Counted from the stretch's first letter, positions 16,142-25,753 are shown. The stretch: DNA of 64,000 nt from Photobacterium alginatilyticum (GCF_009910675.1 NZ_RSEJ01000003.1:248001-312000); one strand, 5' to 3'. Translations and numbers: made by a program. Notes: generated from the letters alone by a model not told the origin.

Positions 16142-17608
16142 CTATGACTCTTGATGGTGGTATTTCTTCAGCTCGGTGATTTGGTGGGTTTGCGCCTGTT
16201 GTTTGCCCTCTTTGTCGATCACTATATGTTGCTGCAATCGGTAAAGCACTCCCTGATCCCAGTTTGGGCCGCTTGGCAGGTACTCCCAACTGGTATAGCG
16301 GGCCTTTGATGTCTCATCATACCATTTTACCGGCGCATTGAGTTGGGCAAGGCTTGCCTCGGTATTGTCCGGTGCCAGCCACCACATATCGGCATGCTTT
16401 TTGGTTACGTTGTCACGATAAGCGCTCAGGTTTGTTGGACACTCTGTACCATCGGCGTTCGTCGACAGGATCCTGTCGGACGTTACCCAAAGGCATTGAT
16501 TCGGGACATCACTGCTATTGCTGTAGTGGGTTTCAAGCCAGATCCCTTCGAAGTCGATAGATTGGTTGCTTTGATTATCATAGGTGAACCATATGTACTC
16601 GGCCTGGTTGGTGTGTGGCACAGTATCTTTCGGGCCCAGCCCCTGATTTTTCTGCATCAGCAGTCGGGTATGGGGATCATAGTTAATCGCGACAGTACGG
16701 TATTTCCAGTCGCCTTCATCGTCATAGTCATCAACCGAGAAACCGTTGAGATCTGAGCGAGTGCAGCCCTTGGCAGCACAGCCAATCAGCCCGTCCCATC
16801 CTTCAAATACCGAGATCGGCTCGAACATCACCTCTTTGTAACGGCGGCTATAGTTGAGCTCGCAGCTTGGCACTGAATTATCGGTACTGCCAAAGTAATC
16901 TCCTACGTCCGGGTATTCGTATATCCCTTTGGGAGTGATCATATAGGTCATACTGCCAATAGGGCCGAAATAGCCGGGAGCGGCCTTTCTGGCAACGTCA
17001 TAGAAGCATAGGTTACCCTGCCAATCGCGTCTTTTAATAATGATATTCTTATATTTCACGTTCATTGGCTGCAGGATCACATCCTTTGATGTGAAGTTTT
17101 CTTCGATATAGGACTGGCTTTCATTTAAATGTTGAGCGGCTTCTTTAACGGAGACCAGCTCCAACCCAAGCACCTCATAGGAGGTGTCCAAGGCCTGTAA
17201 GTTAACCTGCTTGAGCCGCTGCTGAAAGTCTGGATCGGAGAGGGCTTTGCTGATTAGATGGATCTCTTCGCGGTTTTCGGGTGTGCTGTCCAGAGATAAC
17301 AATAATCTTGTCATGTTAACACTGCGGCTTGGAGTGGTCGCAGCCAGTGTCGGAGTGATCACCTCCTGGCCTGACAGAGTCGCAAGCGGGAAGGATGTAT
17401 CGTCATTGCCGAGAAAGAAAGTAATCACATCACCAGTGTTGTATTTGAATGCCCCTTTGTCGGTGAAGCCCTGGTAGTCGGAGCTGGTTTTATAGTAGAG
17501 GCCGGTGACAGGGGCATCGATAAAATACCCTGTCTGGAGTTCAGAAGCGGCGATCGCTGCGTTACTGGCGATCGCCAGGCCCGTTATCATCAAAGTCCGT
17601 TTAATCAC
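16142..17608 (-). CDS. Exported protein of unknown function in the kinase-sigma operon
   Basis: The 488-residue protein has a signal peptide (MIKRTLMITGLAIASNAAIAA). Residues about 25-75 (TGYFIDAPVTGLYYKTSSDYQGFTDKGAF..YNTGDVITFFLGN) are a beta-rich module found in many secreted proteins and lipoproteins of gammaproteobacteria. The remainder has many aromatic residues and six or more cysteines that could form disulfides, so it is probably periplasmic or surface-located. The gene overlaps the kinase gene by 4 bases and is followed by the sigma gene after 3 bases, which makes the three a single unit. It may be a sensor partner or the kinase's periplasmic ligand; this is inference. I do not recognise a catalytic motif. 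Confidence 0.75.
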   Translation of the reverse strand: MIKRTLMITGLAIASNAAIAASELQTGYFIDAPVTGLYYKTSSDYQGFTDKGAFKYNTGDVITFFLGNDDTSFPLATLSGQEVITPTLAATTPSRSVNMTRLLLSLDSTPENREEIHLISKALSDPDFQQRLKQVNLQALDTSYEVLGLELVSVKEAAQHLNESQSYIEENFTSKDVILQPMNVKYKNIIIKRRDWQGNLCFYDVARKAAPGYFGPIGSMTYMITPKGIYEYPDVGDYFGSTDNSVPSCELNYSRRYKEVMFEPISVFEGWDGLIGCAAKGCTRSDLNGFSVDDYDDEGDWKYRTVAINYDPHTRLLMQKNQGLGPKDTVPHTNQAEYIWFTYDNQSNQSIDFEGIWLETHYSNSSDVPNQCLWVTSDRILSTNADGTECPTNLSAYRDNVTKKHADMWWLAPDNTEASLAQLNAPVKWYDETSKARYTSWEYLPSGPNWDQGVLYRLQQHIVIDKEGKQQAQTHQITELKKYHHQES

Positions 17609-18960
17609 TGTACCTTACCTTCTGTTGTTATTTGCGGGCAGTTAGGGTGGCAGCCCTCGGCGACCCGGGTTTTATCCGGAACTGGAGTCATCATTGCCAG
17701 CAGCATTTTTTGTTTTATGTGCTTAGGTAAATCGGGGTTAGACAATATCCGTCTGCGGGTCAGCTCCAGCATGTTCTGAACTGACATATATTTGTTGACG
17801 TCTCCTTTGCTGTGGAACAGCAGGCTGGTGACTTCGAACATCATGTTTTCTGCAATTGCCTTTTCTCGCTCTAGCTGGTGGTTTTTCTGGAGCAGGGCTG
17901 CTGAAAAAGAGATTGCACAAACCAGTAGGCTAAGGCTGAGAGCAGAGGAAAGTGGCCGTCGTTGGATTAGTTTTCTGACAACATAGAGCGGAAGGTGTGT
18001 TTTCTGGTTTATCGGTCTTTTGGTGAGAATACATTCGATATCTGCCATGAGCTCGATGACAGAGGTATACCGTTGGTTGGCATGATGCTGAGTTGCCTTA
18101 TCCATCACAAGTCGCAAGTCAGTATGGGCTGGTTGCTGGCCAACCATAAAATGCAGTAGCTTGCCGAGAGAGAAAATATCACTCTGATTGGTCAGGTAGT
18201 CTCCTTTCTTCTGCTCCGGGCTGGCGAACTCCTCGCTGAAAGCCAGGAAAGGCGTGGAGTCTGACGTTGATAGCTGCTGTTTCTGGGTAATGTTGAAATC
18301 GAGCACTTTGGGCGCCAGATCATCATCAATCAGCACATTTTCCGGCTTGATATCGGCATGAAGGGTCTGGTTCTGATGAGCATGGGCGATAGCCTGACAT
18401 ATCTTAACGAAGAGTTTAAGCTTCTGATGTAAGCTCAAAGGTTTTGAATCTAAAACTTCTCGCAAAGTCCGGCCCTCGACCTTTTCCATGACGATATAGA
18501 CATAGTCCTGATGCTCACCGCCATCGAATACTTTAGCCACATAGGGGTGATTCAGCCTTGCGAGGAGCTGTGCCTCTTGAAATAAGAAGGCTTTACCGAG
18601 AACCCGGGTTAAGGATGGCTGGATAAACTTGACGGCCAGTTGCTGGTCGAAGGTATCATCGCAGCGTGCAGCGGCATAGACAATGCCCATTCCACCACGG
18701 CCTATCTCTTCTTGGATCTTGTATTTATCAATGAGCAGTTGTGAGAAGCAGGCATCGTCTGAGACGGCTTGTTGGGCATGAAAGCCAAATAGCTCGGTAA
18801 GATGTCCGTTCTTCTGCGAGTCAGCCTGGAGTAGAGGCTGAATCTTATGGTATAGCTCGGGATCTTCGCACTTGAGTTCACTGAGATAGTGTTGCTGTTC
18901 CTCTTCAGTGAGATCCAGCAAGTGATAGAAGAGTTCTGTTGTACTGAGGTTAGATTCCAA
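17605..18960 (-). CDS. Membrane-anchored Ser/Thr protein kinase with atypical HAD and DFN motifs
   Basis: The 451-residue protein has a short N-terminal region, a kinase domain (about 78-315) and one membrane segment (about 337-357; LSSALSLSLLVCAISFSAALL) with a short outer C-terminus that has two cysteines. Motifs seen are the glycine loop GRGGMGIVYAA, AVKFIQPS (lysine of the VAVK type), HADIKPENVLID and FASPEQ. Two positions differ from the family: the HRD motif is HAD, so the arginine that couples to activation-loop phosphorylation is missing, and DFG is DFN. The catalytic Asp and the metal-binding Asp are kept, so activity is possible. It heads the operon kinase-exported protein-ECF sigma. 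The likely substrate is the sigma factor, as in EcfP/PknT. Confidence 0.88.
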   Translation of the reverse strand: MESNLSTTELFYHLLDLTEEEQQHYLSELKCEDPELYHKIQPLLQADSQKNGHLTELFGFHAQQAVSDDACFSQLLIDKYKIQEEIGRGGMGIVYAAARCDDTFDQQLAVKFIQPSLTRVLGKAFLFQEAQLLARLNHPYVAKVFDGGEHQDYVYIVMEKVEGRTLREVLDSKPLSLHQKLKLFVKICQAIAHAHQNQTLHADIKPENVLIDDDLAPKVLDFNITQKQQLSTSDSTPFLAFSEEFASPEQKKGDYLTNQSDIFSLGKLLHFMVGQQPAHTDLRLVMDKATQHHANQRYTSVIELMADIECILTKRPINQKTHLPLYVVRKLIQRRPLSSALSLSLLVCAISFSAALLQKNHQLEREKAIAENMMFEVTSLLFHSKGDVNKYMSVQNMLELTRRRILSNPDLPKHIKQKMLLAMMTPVPDKTRVAEGCHPNCPQITTEGKVQ

Positions 18961-19457
18961 GGTATTGATAGTTTTATTAATTCATACGCCCTTGTTTATA
19001 TAAAAATGTCATAGCATTGGCAACACTTATTTAATCTGTTAACTATAAATTGAGGCGATTAGGTCTCTAGGTGTTCATCCTGTGCATAATGCTATTTCAA
19101 CAGAATTTATTGTGATCAGCCTATCATTATTGAATAAAAGCTAGCCTATGGCGTGTTTTGTTTGTTGAGAGAATATTCACTATTGACGAATCATTCGCAA
19201 GAAAATGACTTTAACAGGCAGATAAATAGAAAAAGTACGGATAATTAATCGAATAATGAATAAAGTAATAATTAACTAGCTAAGTCTAGTGAAATAGTAT
19301 TTTGATACTTATCACATAACACGTATAAATTTTCACATACTATATCGACACTTTCACTTCTTTGTTGAAAGTATTATCTGATATAAATATAAAAATCACT
19401 TAGATTTATTAAAATTAAAAAATAATAATCACTCCATAACATAGGAGGTACGATCAT
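18961..19457. other. Intergenic region with promoters of the kinase operon and arcC
   Basis: About 500 AT-rich bases between divergent genes. Besides an FNR-like site at 19302 I see the arcC ribosome site (AGGAGGTACGATC) and no gene. Weak TGAAT-type sequences near 19130 and 19255 could be ArgR half sites, but they are not convincing. Confidence 0.5.
19302..19315. promoter_or_regulatory. FNR-like site upstream of arcC
   Basis: TTGATACTTATCAC matches the FNR consensus TTGAT-N4-ATCAA in all but one of the ten defined bases. It lies 143-156 bases before the arcC start, a plausible position for anaerobic activation of carbamate kinase. Without a mapped promoter it remains a prediction. Confidence 0.5.
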
Positions 19458-20387
19458 ATGCGTATAGTATTAGCATTAGGTGGTAACGCATTACTTGCTC
19501 GAGGCCAGGCACTAACGGCTGAAAACCAACGAATTAATATTAAAAGGTCTGCAGCCAGTATTGCGGCTATTGCAAAGGAACATGAAATAGTTGTTGTTCA
19601 CGGTAATGGGCCGCAAGTGGGTTTATTAATGGAGCAGAATGCGGCTTACCAGGAATACTCACCAGAAACGACGCCATACCCTATGGACGTATTAGGCTCG
19701 CAAACTTGCGGAATGGTGGGTTATATGTTGCAGCAGGAGTTGCGTAATATCGACTCCTCGCTTGATATCGCAACGTTAATCACACAGACAGAAGTTAGCA
19801 AAGACGATCCTGCATTTGCTAATCCGACAAAGTTTGTTGGCCCTGTCTATACAGAAGAACGCGCAAAAGAAATGATGGCTGACTCTGACTTGGTGTTTAA
19901 AGCTGATGGAGAGTACTTCCGTCGTGTTGTTCCGTCTCCGATGCCAAAGGATATTGTAGAGCTAAAGCAAGTTGAGACCCTACTAAAAGCGGACAACTTG
20001 GTTGTGGCTTGTGGTGGTGGCGGTGTACCAGTTTGCTTTGAACAAGGGCAAAGTGCCGGTGTCGAGTGTGTCATCGATAAAGATCTGACTGCTGAGCTAT
20101 TGGCTGAGAAACTTGAGGCAGACTTATTTATTATTCTGACCGACGGTTCAATTTATCGAAATTATGGTAAAGAAGATCAGGCCGAGATGAAACAGGCAAC
20201 GCCTGCCGGTTTGGCTGAATTCAATTTCCCAGCAGGTTCTATGGGGCCTAAAATTGAGGCGGTATGTAAATTTGTCGAAACCGGACTTGGTAATGCCGCT
20301 ATTGGCTCGCTTTTTGATTTAGATAAGATTATTACTAACGAAGCTGGGACATTAGTCACCCAGGGAGAAGGAATTACTTATTACTAG
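19458..20387 (+). CDS. arcC: Carbamate kinase
   Basis: The 309-residue protein has the amino-acid kinase start RIVLALGGNALLARGQ, VVVHGNGPQVGLL (about residues 46-58), QTCGMVGYMLQQEL and CGGGGVPV, all typical of carbamate kinase. The enzyme makes ATP and carbamate from carbamoyl phosphate in the last step of the arginine deiminase pathway. AGGAGGTACGATC is a strong ribosome site. No arcA or arcB gene is adjacent, so the gene is a single transcription unit, closed by the terminator at 20421. The upstream FNR-like site suggests anaerobic expression. Confidence 0.93.
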   Translation: MRIVLALGGNALLARGQALTAENQRINIKRSAASIAAIAKEHEIVVVHGNGPQVGLLMEQNAAYQEYSPETTPYPMDVLGSQTCGMVGYMLQQELRNIDSSLDIATLITQTEVSKDDPAFANPTKFVGPVYTEERAKEMMADSDLVFKADGEYFRRVVPSPMPKDIVELKQVETLLKADNLVVACGGGGVPVCFEQGQSAGVECVIDKDLTAELLAEKLEADLFIILTDGSIYRNYGKEDQAEMKQATPAGLAEFNFPAGSMGPKIEAVCKFVETGLGNAAIGSLFDLDKIITNEAGTLVTQGEGITYY

Positions 20388-20420
20388 TCATAAACATAAT
20401 TACTCTTAATAAAGGTGACT

Positions 20421-20459
20421 AAAACAACCTTCAGATATACTATCTGGAGGTTGTTTTTT
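20421..20459 (+). terminator. Rho-independent terminator of arcC
   Basis: AACAACCTTCAGATA pairs with TATCTGGAGGTTGTT around TAC, with one T-G pair, followed by six T. It starts 34 bases after the arcC stop. Confidence 0.8.
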
Positions 20460-20622
20460 ATTATCAAGTAATAGATAGGCTGGATCTTAATGGAAGGCTC
20501 AAAGAGAGAATTATTAGATAAATAACTCAAGGTAATATCATCAGACATTTACTTGTTTATTTATATTAAACGATTATTTATTCGCTAGTAAGTATGTGAA
20601 TCAACGTGGCTCAATAGCCAAC

Positions 20623-21474
20623 TTAGCCACACACAAACCATGAGTTTGCAGCTGCGGTAATATAAGCCATCCGGTGCCATTCTAATTGCTCTAATGTCGG
20701 TGCCGTTCTGATGTCACCTTTCAGCTTCGCCGTTGCGGCAACCTTAACCAAGCCATTGCCAACGCTATGTACCGTACCCAGGTAGGTGTAGCCTATGGTG
20801 GAATCTTTAGGCCGGTTGTAGAGGCAGACGACCGAACCTATGTTGGTATAGATATACTCGCTTTCTTCGTTCCAAAGCTCAGTTGCAACAGGTTCTTTTA
20901 TTGGCTGAGGGATTTGTCCGACTTCAGGCGGGGTGATTAGTTTTCGGTACGAGGAGTAGGGTTGGTAGCCCAGGATCTTGGCGGCGTCATACCACACATC
21001 CGGGCTTGCCTCAGTATTTTCAATGACCTTCAAGGTGACAAATGGTCCGTCGAGGCACAGATCTGCCCACAGTGCGGTGCTCGATATCTTAGAGTAGAAA
21101 ATTGGCCGTTCATCGACTGTGTTGGGATTATAGACACACCAGGTTCCGGTATCCTGATGGATGAGCTGGCCGACGTTGGCATCACAGACACGCTTGGACA
21201 ACTGGTGGAATTCCTGGATATCGTTGTTAGCTTCCTGCTGGCTGTTGGCACAGTACCGATAAGTAAATGAGAACGCACTCTTGGGATAGAACAGTCCCTT
21301 ATCTACAACCGCACCATTTTTGCGAGTATCGTTAAGCGCGATGAAGCTCTGGGTTGAATCATGAAAGCGGTATTCACTGGAGCTGAAAAATGACTCTGAT
21401 GTTGAGCTACAGCCAACAACGAAAAGAGCTGTTATAAGACCGAGGATGCTGGACTGAAATTGGCGGACATGCAT
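20623..21474 (-). CDS. Putative lipoprotein of unknown function
   Basis: The 283-residue protein has a lipobox (LFVVGC, lipid Cys 22) followed by a Ser-rich linker. The rest has several conserved-looking cysteines (RYCANSQQ, KRVCDANVG, TWCVYNP, ADLCLDG, VVCLYNRP, FVCG) that could form disulfides, and a C-terminal segment LIKVAATAKLKGDIRT-like strands. I do not recognise the family. It is divergent from the formate channel gene at 21662 with about 190 bases between starts, but nothing links the two functionally. Confidence 0.65.
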   Translation of the reverse strand: MHVRQFQSSILGLITALFVVGCSSTSESFFSSSEYRFHDSTQSFIALNDTRKNGAVVDKGLFYPKSAFSFTYRYCANSQQEANNDIQEFHQLSKRVCDANVGQLIHQDTGTWCVYNPNTVDERPIFYSKISSTALWADLCLDGPFVTLKVIENTEASPDVWYDAAKILGYQPYSSYRKLITPPEVGQIPQPIKEPVATELWNEESEYIYTNIGSVVCLYNRPKDSTIGYTYLGTVHSVGNGLVKVAATAKLKGDIRTAPTLEQLEWHRMAYITAAANSWFVCG

Positions 21475-21661
21475 ATACCATAATACCTGTAACCACTATG
21501 CCGAATACAGTTAAGTATATATAGCAAGCATAATTTCGCTATGGATGGCTCTCAATATTAAGCAATGGCTGAAGGCAGATAGCCGCTACACTGGATAAAG
21601 CCACCTTACTGGCGGCAGGGTTATTTCTGCGTGGACGCATTTTGGATGCTTAGGAGCCAAC

Positions 21662-22510
21662 ATGGCAGATATATACGGTTTTGATGCTTTTTCCCCGAAG
21701 CAGATTGCAGAGAAAGTCGACAATATTGGGGTGGCTAAAGCACGGTTGCCATTGCTGTCGATGGTAATGCTCGGAATTCTCGCCGGTGCCTATATTGGTC
21801 TGGGCGCGCTGTATTTTACTTTGGTTAAATCTGAACCCGGTTTTGGCTTTGCCACTGGGCAAGTGCTGGGCGGTGTGTCATTTTCGCTGGGCCTGTTGCT
21901 GGTTGTTGTGGCTGGCGCGGAGTTGTTTACCGGGAACAACTTACTGGCAATGGCCTGGGCGGATAAAAAAATAACTACCGCTGAGCTGCTCAATAACTGG
22001 GTGGTTGTTTGCGCGGCAAACTTTATTGGGGCAACGGGCCTTGCGGTGCTGGTTTTTTTGTCGGGCCATACCGATCTAAATCAGGGGGCCATTGCCGAGC
22101 AATACCTAAAAATTGCAGAGGCGAAATGCAGCTTGCCATTCTGGACGGCTTTTTTCCGTGGTGTGTTGTGTAATGTACTGGTTTGCATGGCAGTTTGGAT
22201 GGCACTGGCCGGGCGTAGCGTGATAGACAAGGCTGTGGCAATTGTTTTTCCCATATCGGCTTTTGTTGCTGCCGGGTTTGAACACAGCATTGCCAATATG
22301 TATTTCATCCCTTTAGCGATGTTAATTAAGGCATTGGGTGATTCCGGAGCCGCCACTGTGGCCGAGTCGGTGACCTGGCTGGGGTTTATCGGCAATCTGA
22401 TCCCAGTGATTCTCGGTAACCTGGTCGGAGGCAGTGTGTTGGTCGGCTTTGTCTATCATATTATCTACTTGCGGGAGCAGCCAGCATCCAAACCGGAAGA
22501 TAAGCAATAA
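21662..22510 (+). CDS. Formate/nitrite transporter family channel (FocA/FdhC-like)
   Basis: The 282-residue protein has six membrane helices and the FNT signatures FTGNNLLAMAWADKKIT (about residues 95-111), the GVLCNVLVCMAVWMA segment (about 170) and FEHSIANMYFIPLAM (about 203-217), which includes the conserved His of the pore. FNT proteins are pentameric channels for formate or nitrite. It lies 56 bases before a formate dehydrogenase alpha-subunit gene on the same strand, so formate uptake is the likely role. Confidence 0.9.
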   Translation: MADIYGFDAFSPKQIAEKVDNIGVAKARLPLLSMVMLGILAGAYIGLGALYFTLVKSEPGFGFATGQVLGGVSFSLGLLLVVVAGAELFTGNNLLAMAWADKKITTAELLNNWVVVCAANFIGATGLAVLVFLSGHTDLNQGAIAEQYLKIAEAKCSLPFWTAFFRGVLCNVLVCMAVWMALAGRSVIDKAVAIVFPISAFVAAGFEHSIANMYFIPLAMLIKALGDSGAATVAESVTWLGFIGNLIPVILGNLVGGSVLVGFVYHIIYLREQPASKPEDKQ

Positions 22511-22566
22511 AGCATCATCTTGGTAAGCGGTTGCTATACTCAGACCAGTACCGGACATGGTGTGTA

Positions 22567-24663
22567 ATGACTATGACTGCCTCGATTGTTAAAACTATTT
22601 GTCCATTCTGCGGAGTGGGCTGTGGTATATGCCTTAAAGTCGATGAACAACAAAATTTGATCGGTGTTGAACCACAGATCAGCCATCCAATAAGCCGCGG
22701 TAAACTGTGTGATAAAGGCTGGAGTACTGCCTACGCAATTCACCCCGTCAACCGAATTACCCAACCGTTGAAACGGATCAAGGGGCGATTCCAGCCTATT
22801 AGTTGGGACGAGGCCCTGGCGTCGATAGGGGATTCCCTAAAAGCCATATTAGATGAAACCGGACCTGAGGCAGTCGGGGTGATTTCCAGTGCCCGCGCAA
22901 CCAATGAAGATAACTATGCGGCGCAGAAGTTTGCTCGTGCAGTATTGAAAACCAACAATATTGATCACTGTGCACGGATCTGCCACAGCCCGACGGTTGC
23001 TGGCCTGAAACAGACCCTAGGCTCAGGTGCGATGACCAATAGTGCGAGTGATATTTATAAAACGGATTTGATCGTGGTGATCGGTGCCGATCCGACGGAA
23101 AACCATAGCATTCTCGGCGGTCACATTATCGATGCCCAGCAAAAAGGGGCGCAGCTAATTGTCATTGATCCCAGGGTAACGCGGTTGGCAAAAGTTGCGG
23201 ATATCCATGTGCAGCTCAAACCAGGCAGTAATATCGCACTTATCAATGCGATGCTGCACACCATCATTGCGCAGCAATGGCATAACCAGTCTTTTATTGA
23301 TGAACGTTGTGATGGTTTCGAGTCCTTGGCAAGTAAGGTTGAACATGCGACACCGGAATCTGTTGAATCGGTTACTGGCGTCAGTGCTGATCTAGTCCGC
23401 AAGGTGGCCCGGGCATATAGTCAGGCAAACAGTGCGATGATCATGTATGGGATGGGTATTACCCAGTTTGTCAGTGGAACCCAGAACGTGATTGCTCTTG
23501 CTGATTTGGCCTTGGTGTGTGGGCAGGTGGGCCGCCCTGGCACGGGTATTAATCCGTTGCGCGGCCAGAATAATGTGCAGGGCGCCTGTGATATGGGTTG
23601 CTTGCCTAATGTGTATCCCGGTTATCAGGATGCCAGCGCCCCTGAAGTTCAGAGTAAATTTGCCAAGAGCTGGGGAGAAGAGGTTGCAGGCAAGCCGGGT
23701 CTAACCTCGCTGGGTATGACTAAGGCCACTCTGTCTGGTGATTTTCGTGGATTGGTGTTGTTCGGAGAAGACCCGGTTGTGACCGACCCGGATCAGAATC
23801 ATGTTAAAGCGGCACTAAAGGCACTGGACCTGCTGGTTGTTGCCGAGCTGACCATGACCGAAACCGCCAAGCTGGCTGATTTTGTTTTGCCTGCGGCCTC
23901 GTTTGCCGAGAAAGCGGGGACTTTCACCAACTGCGAGCGACGAGTACAGCGAATATCGCAAGTACTGACTCCTCCCGGTACAGCGAAGAGTGACTGGCAG
24001 TGGTTAAAAGCCTTGGCTGAACAACTGGGTAGCCAGTTATTGAGCTGGGAGACAAGCGAGCAGGTATTTGATGAGATGGCAACGCTGACGCCAGCCTATC
24101 AGGGGATGACTTACACAGGGCTGGATCGGCATCAGGGATTGCAGTGGCCCTGCAATCAGGGGGCACCACAGGGGACTGAAATACTGCATTGCGACAGCTT
24201 TCCCATTGGAAAGGCCAAGTTATTGCCTGTTCACTGTATTGACATTGACGAACCTGCCGATGAGCAGTTTCCACTTGTGCTGACCACCAACCGTTTGCAC
24301 TTTCATTATGGCTGCGGGTCGATGACACGTAAGTCGCCATTGCTGGAGAGAGAAACGCCTGCGGGCGTGTTGTTTATTAATCCGCATGATGCGAAAGCGC
24401 TTCAACTCCAGCGCTATTCGCCAATAGGAGTTCGCTCTCGTCGCGGGTATCTGGAGACGCGTGCCATAATAACGGATGATGTGCCGCCGGGCTTGGTCAG
24501 CATGCCTTACCACTTCAAGGAAGCCCCTTCGAATCAGTTAACCAATACGGCTCAGGATCCTATTACCAAAATGCCCGAGCTGAAAGCCTGTGCCGTATCG
24601 GTATTTCCGCTTCCACCTAACCAAGCCCCCAAAACTGTTCAGCAATTATGGGAGGAAAAGTAG
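22567..24663 (+). CDS. Formate dehydrogenase alpha subunit (molybdopterin, Cys type)
   Basis: The start at 22567 gives 698 residues, close to the size of E. coli FdhF (715). The N-terminus has a 4Fe-4S site (CPFCGVGCGIC and GKLCDKG), then WDEAL, and the molybdenum-binding segment HCARICHSPTVAGLKQTLG (about residues 138-156) in which the ligand position carries Cys, not selenocysteine. The signatures GADPTENHSILGG, GQNNVQGACDMG and the C-terminal molydopterin dinucleotide domain (TNRLHFHYGCGSMTRKSPLL) are present. It oxidises formate to CO2. It is followed after one base by an iron-sulfur subunit gene and then by a flavin subunit gene, so electrons probably pass to NAD(P). Confidence 0.93.
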   Translation: MTMTASIVKTICPFCGVGCGICLKVDEQQNLIGVEPQISHPISRGKLCDKGWSTAYAIHPVNRITQPLKRIKGRFQPISWDEALASIGDSLKAILDETGPEAVGVISSARATNEDNYAAQKFARAVLKTNNIDHCARICHSPTVAGLKQTLGSGAMTNSASDIYKTDLIVVIGADPTENHSILGGHIIDAQQKGAQLIVIDPRVTRLAKVADIHVQLKPGSNIALINAMLHTIIAQQWHNQSFIDERCDGFESLASKVEHATPESVESVTGVSADLVRKVARAYSQANSAMIMYGMGITQFVSGTQNVIALADLALVCGQVGRPGTGINPLRGQNNVQGACDMGCLPNVYPGYQDASAPEVQSKFAKSWGEEVAGKPGLTSLGMTKATLSGDFRGLVLFGEDPVVTDPDQNHVKAALKALDLLVVAELTMTETAKLADFVLPAASFAEKAGTFTNCERRVQRISQVLTPPGTAKSDWQWLKALAEQLGSQLLSWETSEQVFDEMATLTPAYQGMTYTGLDRHQGLQWPCNQGAPQGTEILHCDSFPIGKAKLLPVHCIDIDEPADEQFPLVLTTNRLHFHYGCGSMTRKSPLLERETPAGVLFINPHDAKALQLQRYSPIGVRSRRGYLETRAIITDDVPPGLVSMPYHFKEAPSNQLTNTAQDPITKMPELKACAVSVFPLPPNQAPKTVQQLWEEK

Positions 24664-24664
24664 G

Positions 24665-25753
24665 ATGCAGCAGTACTTACTAGAGTCGCTTCATGAACTG
24701 CAACTTCATTTGTCCCGCTCCCGTCAGTTTTTTCAGGTCGTCGACGATGGCGGGGATCCTCATTGGCAGCATGTTGAGCAGGGTGAGTTTCAGCCAATAA
24801 CCCATAACATGCCATTGAGTTCGGCTAAAAGCTTCTTCTTTGCTGAGCAAGAGCCGCTGTATGTTTTCGATGGTGAGTTTTTTCGCGAAACATTACCTGA
24901 GCCAGAGCCTTTCGTCCTTTTTGGGGTGTTGAGCTGCGATTTGATGGCAATTCACTATCAGGATATTTTCTTTGAGCAGGATCCCTATTATCAGGCCCGT
25001 CGACAGCGCGCACTGTTGGTGGGAATAGACTGTGTTCACCCTTGTCAGGAAGGGTTTTGCTACTTGGTCAATGCCGGGCCGGGTGTTCGGGATGAAACGG
25101 CAGATTTGATTTTGCATCCGTTGTCAGATGGCAATTGGTTACTGGTGGCTATTACTGCAGTGGGCAAAGAATCGCTTAAAGGTTTACCGCTTGTTCAGGC
25201 CACCCCTCATGATATAAGTCTCCGCTGGGATGATTTGAGCCATTGCGAACAGCAGTTTGAAGACCATTCGTATATCAGTACAGGGATCAACAAGCTTCAT
25301 GCCGATGATATGTCGGCTTCATTCTGGCAGGACGTTGGTGTGCAGTGTCTTGGTTGTTCCGGCTGTACGACCTTGTGCCCGACCTGCTCTTGCTATGGAA
25401 CGCAGAGTCTGCAAATTGATCAGGGTGCTAATAACTCCACTCAAGAGAGCCTGGTAATTCAAGGCAGCCTGGCAGGACAAGACTGCCTGAATGAGAAAGA
25501 TCAGCCTGTGACTCAGCAGGTAAGGTTTTGGGATTCTTGCCTATATGAAGGTTTCCAGCGTGAAGCCAGTTTTCATAACCCGACTGAACAGGCTGGCGAG
25601 CGGGTGAAGCGTTTTTGGTATCACAAGTTCAGTAATGATTTTCTTCCCGAGTTTGGCCGTTATGGTTGCGTTGGCTGTGGTCGGTGCGAGCGAACGTGTC
25701 CGGGCGTTATCGGTGTTCACTCGATCATGAAGAGGATAGTCAACGATGCATAG
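24665..25753 (+). CDS. 4Fe-4S electron-transfer subunit, HydB/AsrA-like
   Basis: The start at 24665, one base after the dehydrogenase stop, is chosen for coupling; the longer frame from 24590 overlaps the upstream gene. The 362-residue protein belongs to the group of sulfhydrogenase beta/anaerobic sulfite reductase A proteins. Residues about 85-180 contain GVLSCDLMAIHYQD and the downstream part has two 4Fe-4S cysteine sets, one in CLGCSGCTTLCPTCSC (about residues 229-244) and one in CVGCGRCERTCPG (about 340-352). In related complexes this subunit bridges the catalytic and flavin subunits. It overlaps the next gene by 8 bases. Confidence 0.88.
   Translation: MQQYLLESLHELQLHLSRSRQFFQVVDDGGDPHWQHVEQGEFQPITHNMPLSSAKSFFFAEQEPLYVFDGEFFRETLPEPEPFVLFGVLSCDLMAIHYQDIFFEQDPYYQARRQRALLVGIDCVHPCQEGFCYLVNAGPGVRDETADLILHPLSDGNWLLVAITAVGKESLKGLPLVQATPHDISLRWDDLSHCEQQFEDHSYISTGINKLHADDMSASFWQDVGVQCLGCSGCTTLCPTCSCYGTQSLQIDQGANNSTQESLVIQGSLAGQDCLNEKDQPVTQQVRFWDSCLYEGFQREASFHNPTEQAGERVKRFWYHKFSNDFLPEFGRYGCVGCGRCERTCPGVIGVHSIMKRIVNDA

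Noticed and set aside
22567-24663. Selenocysteine formate dehydrogenase
   Set aside because: The ligand position in CARICHSPTVAGL is a normal Cys codon and there is no in-frame TGA, so this is a Cys enzyme.
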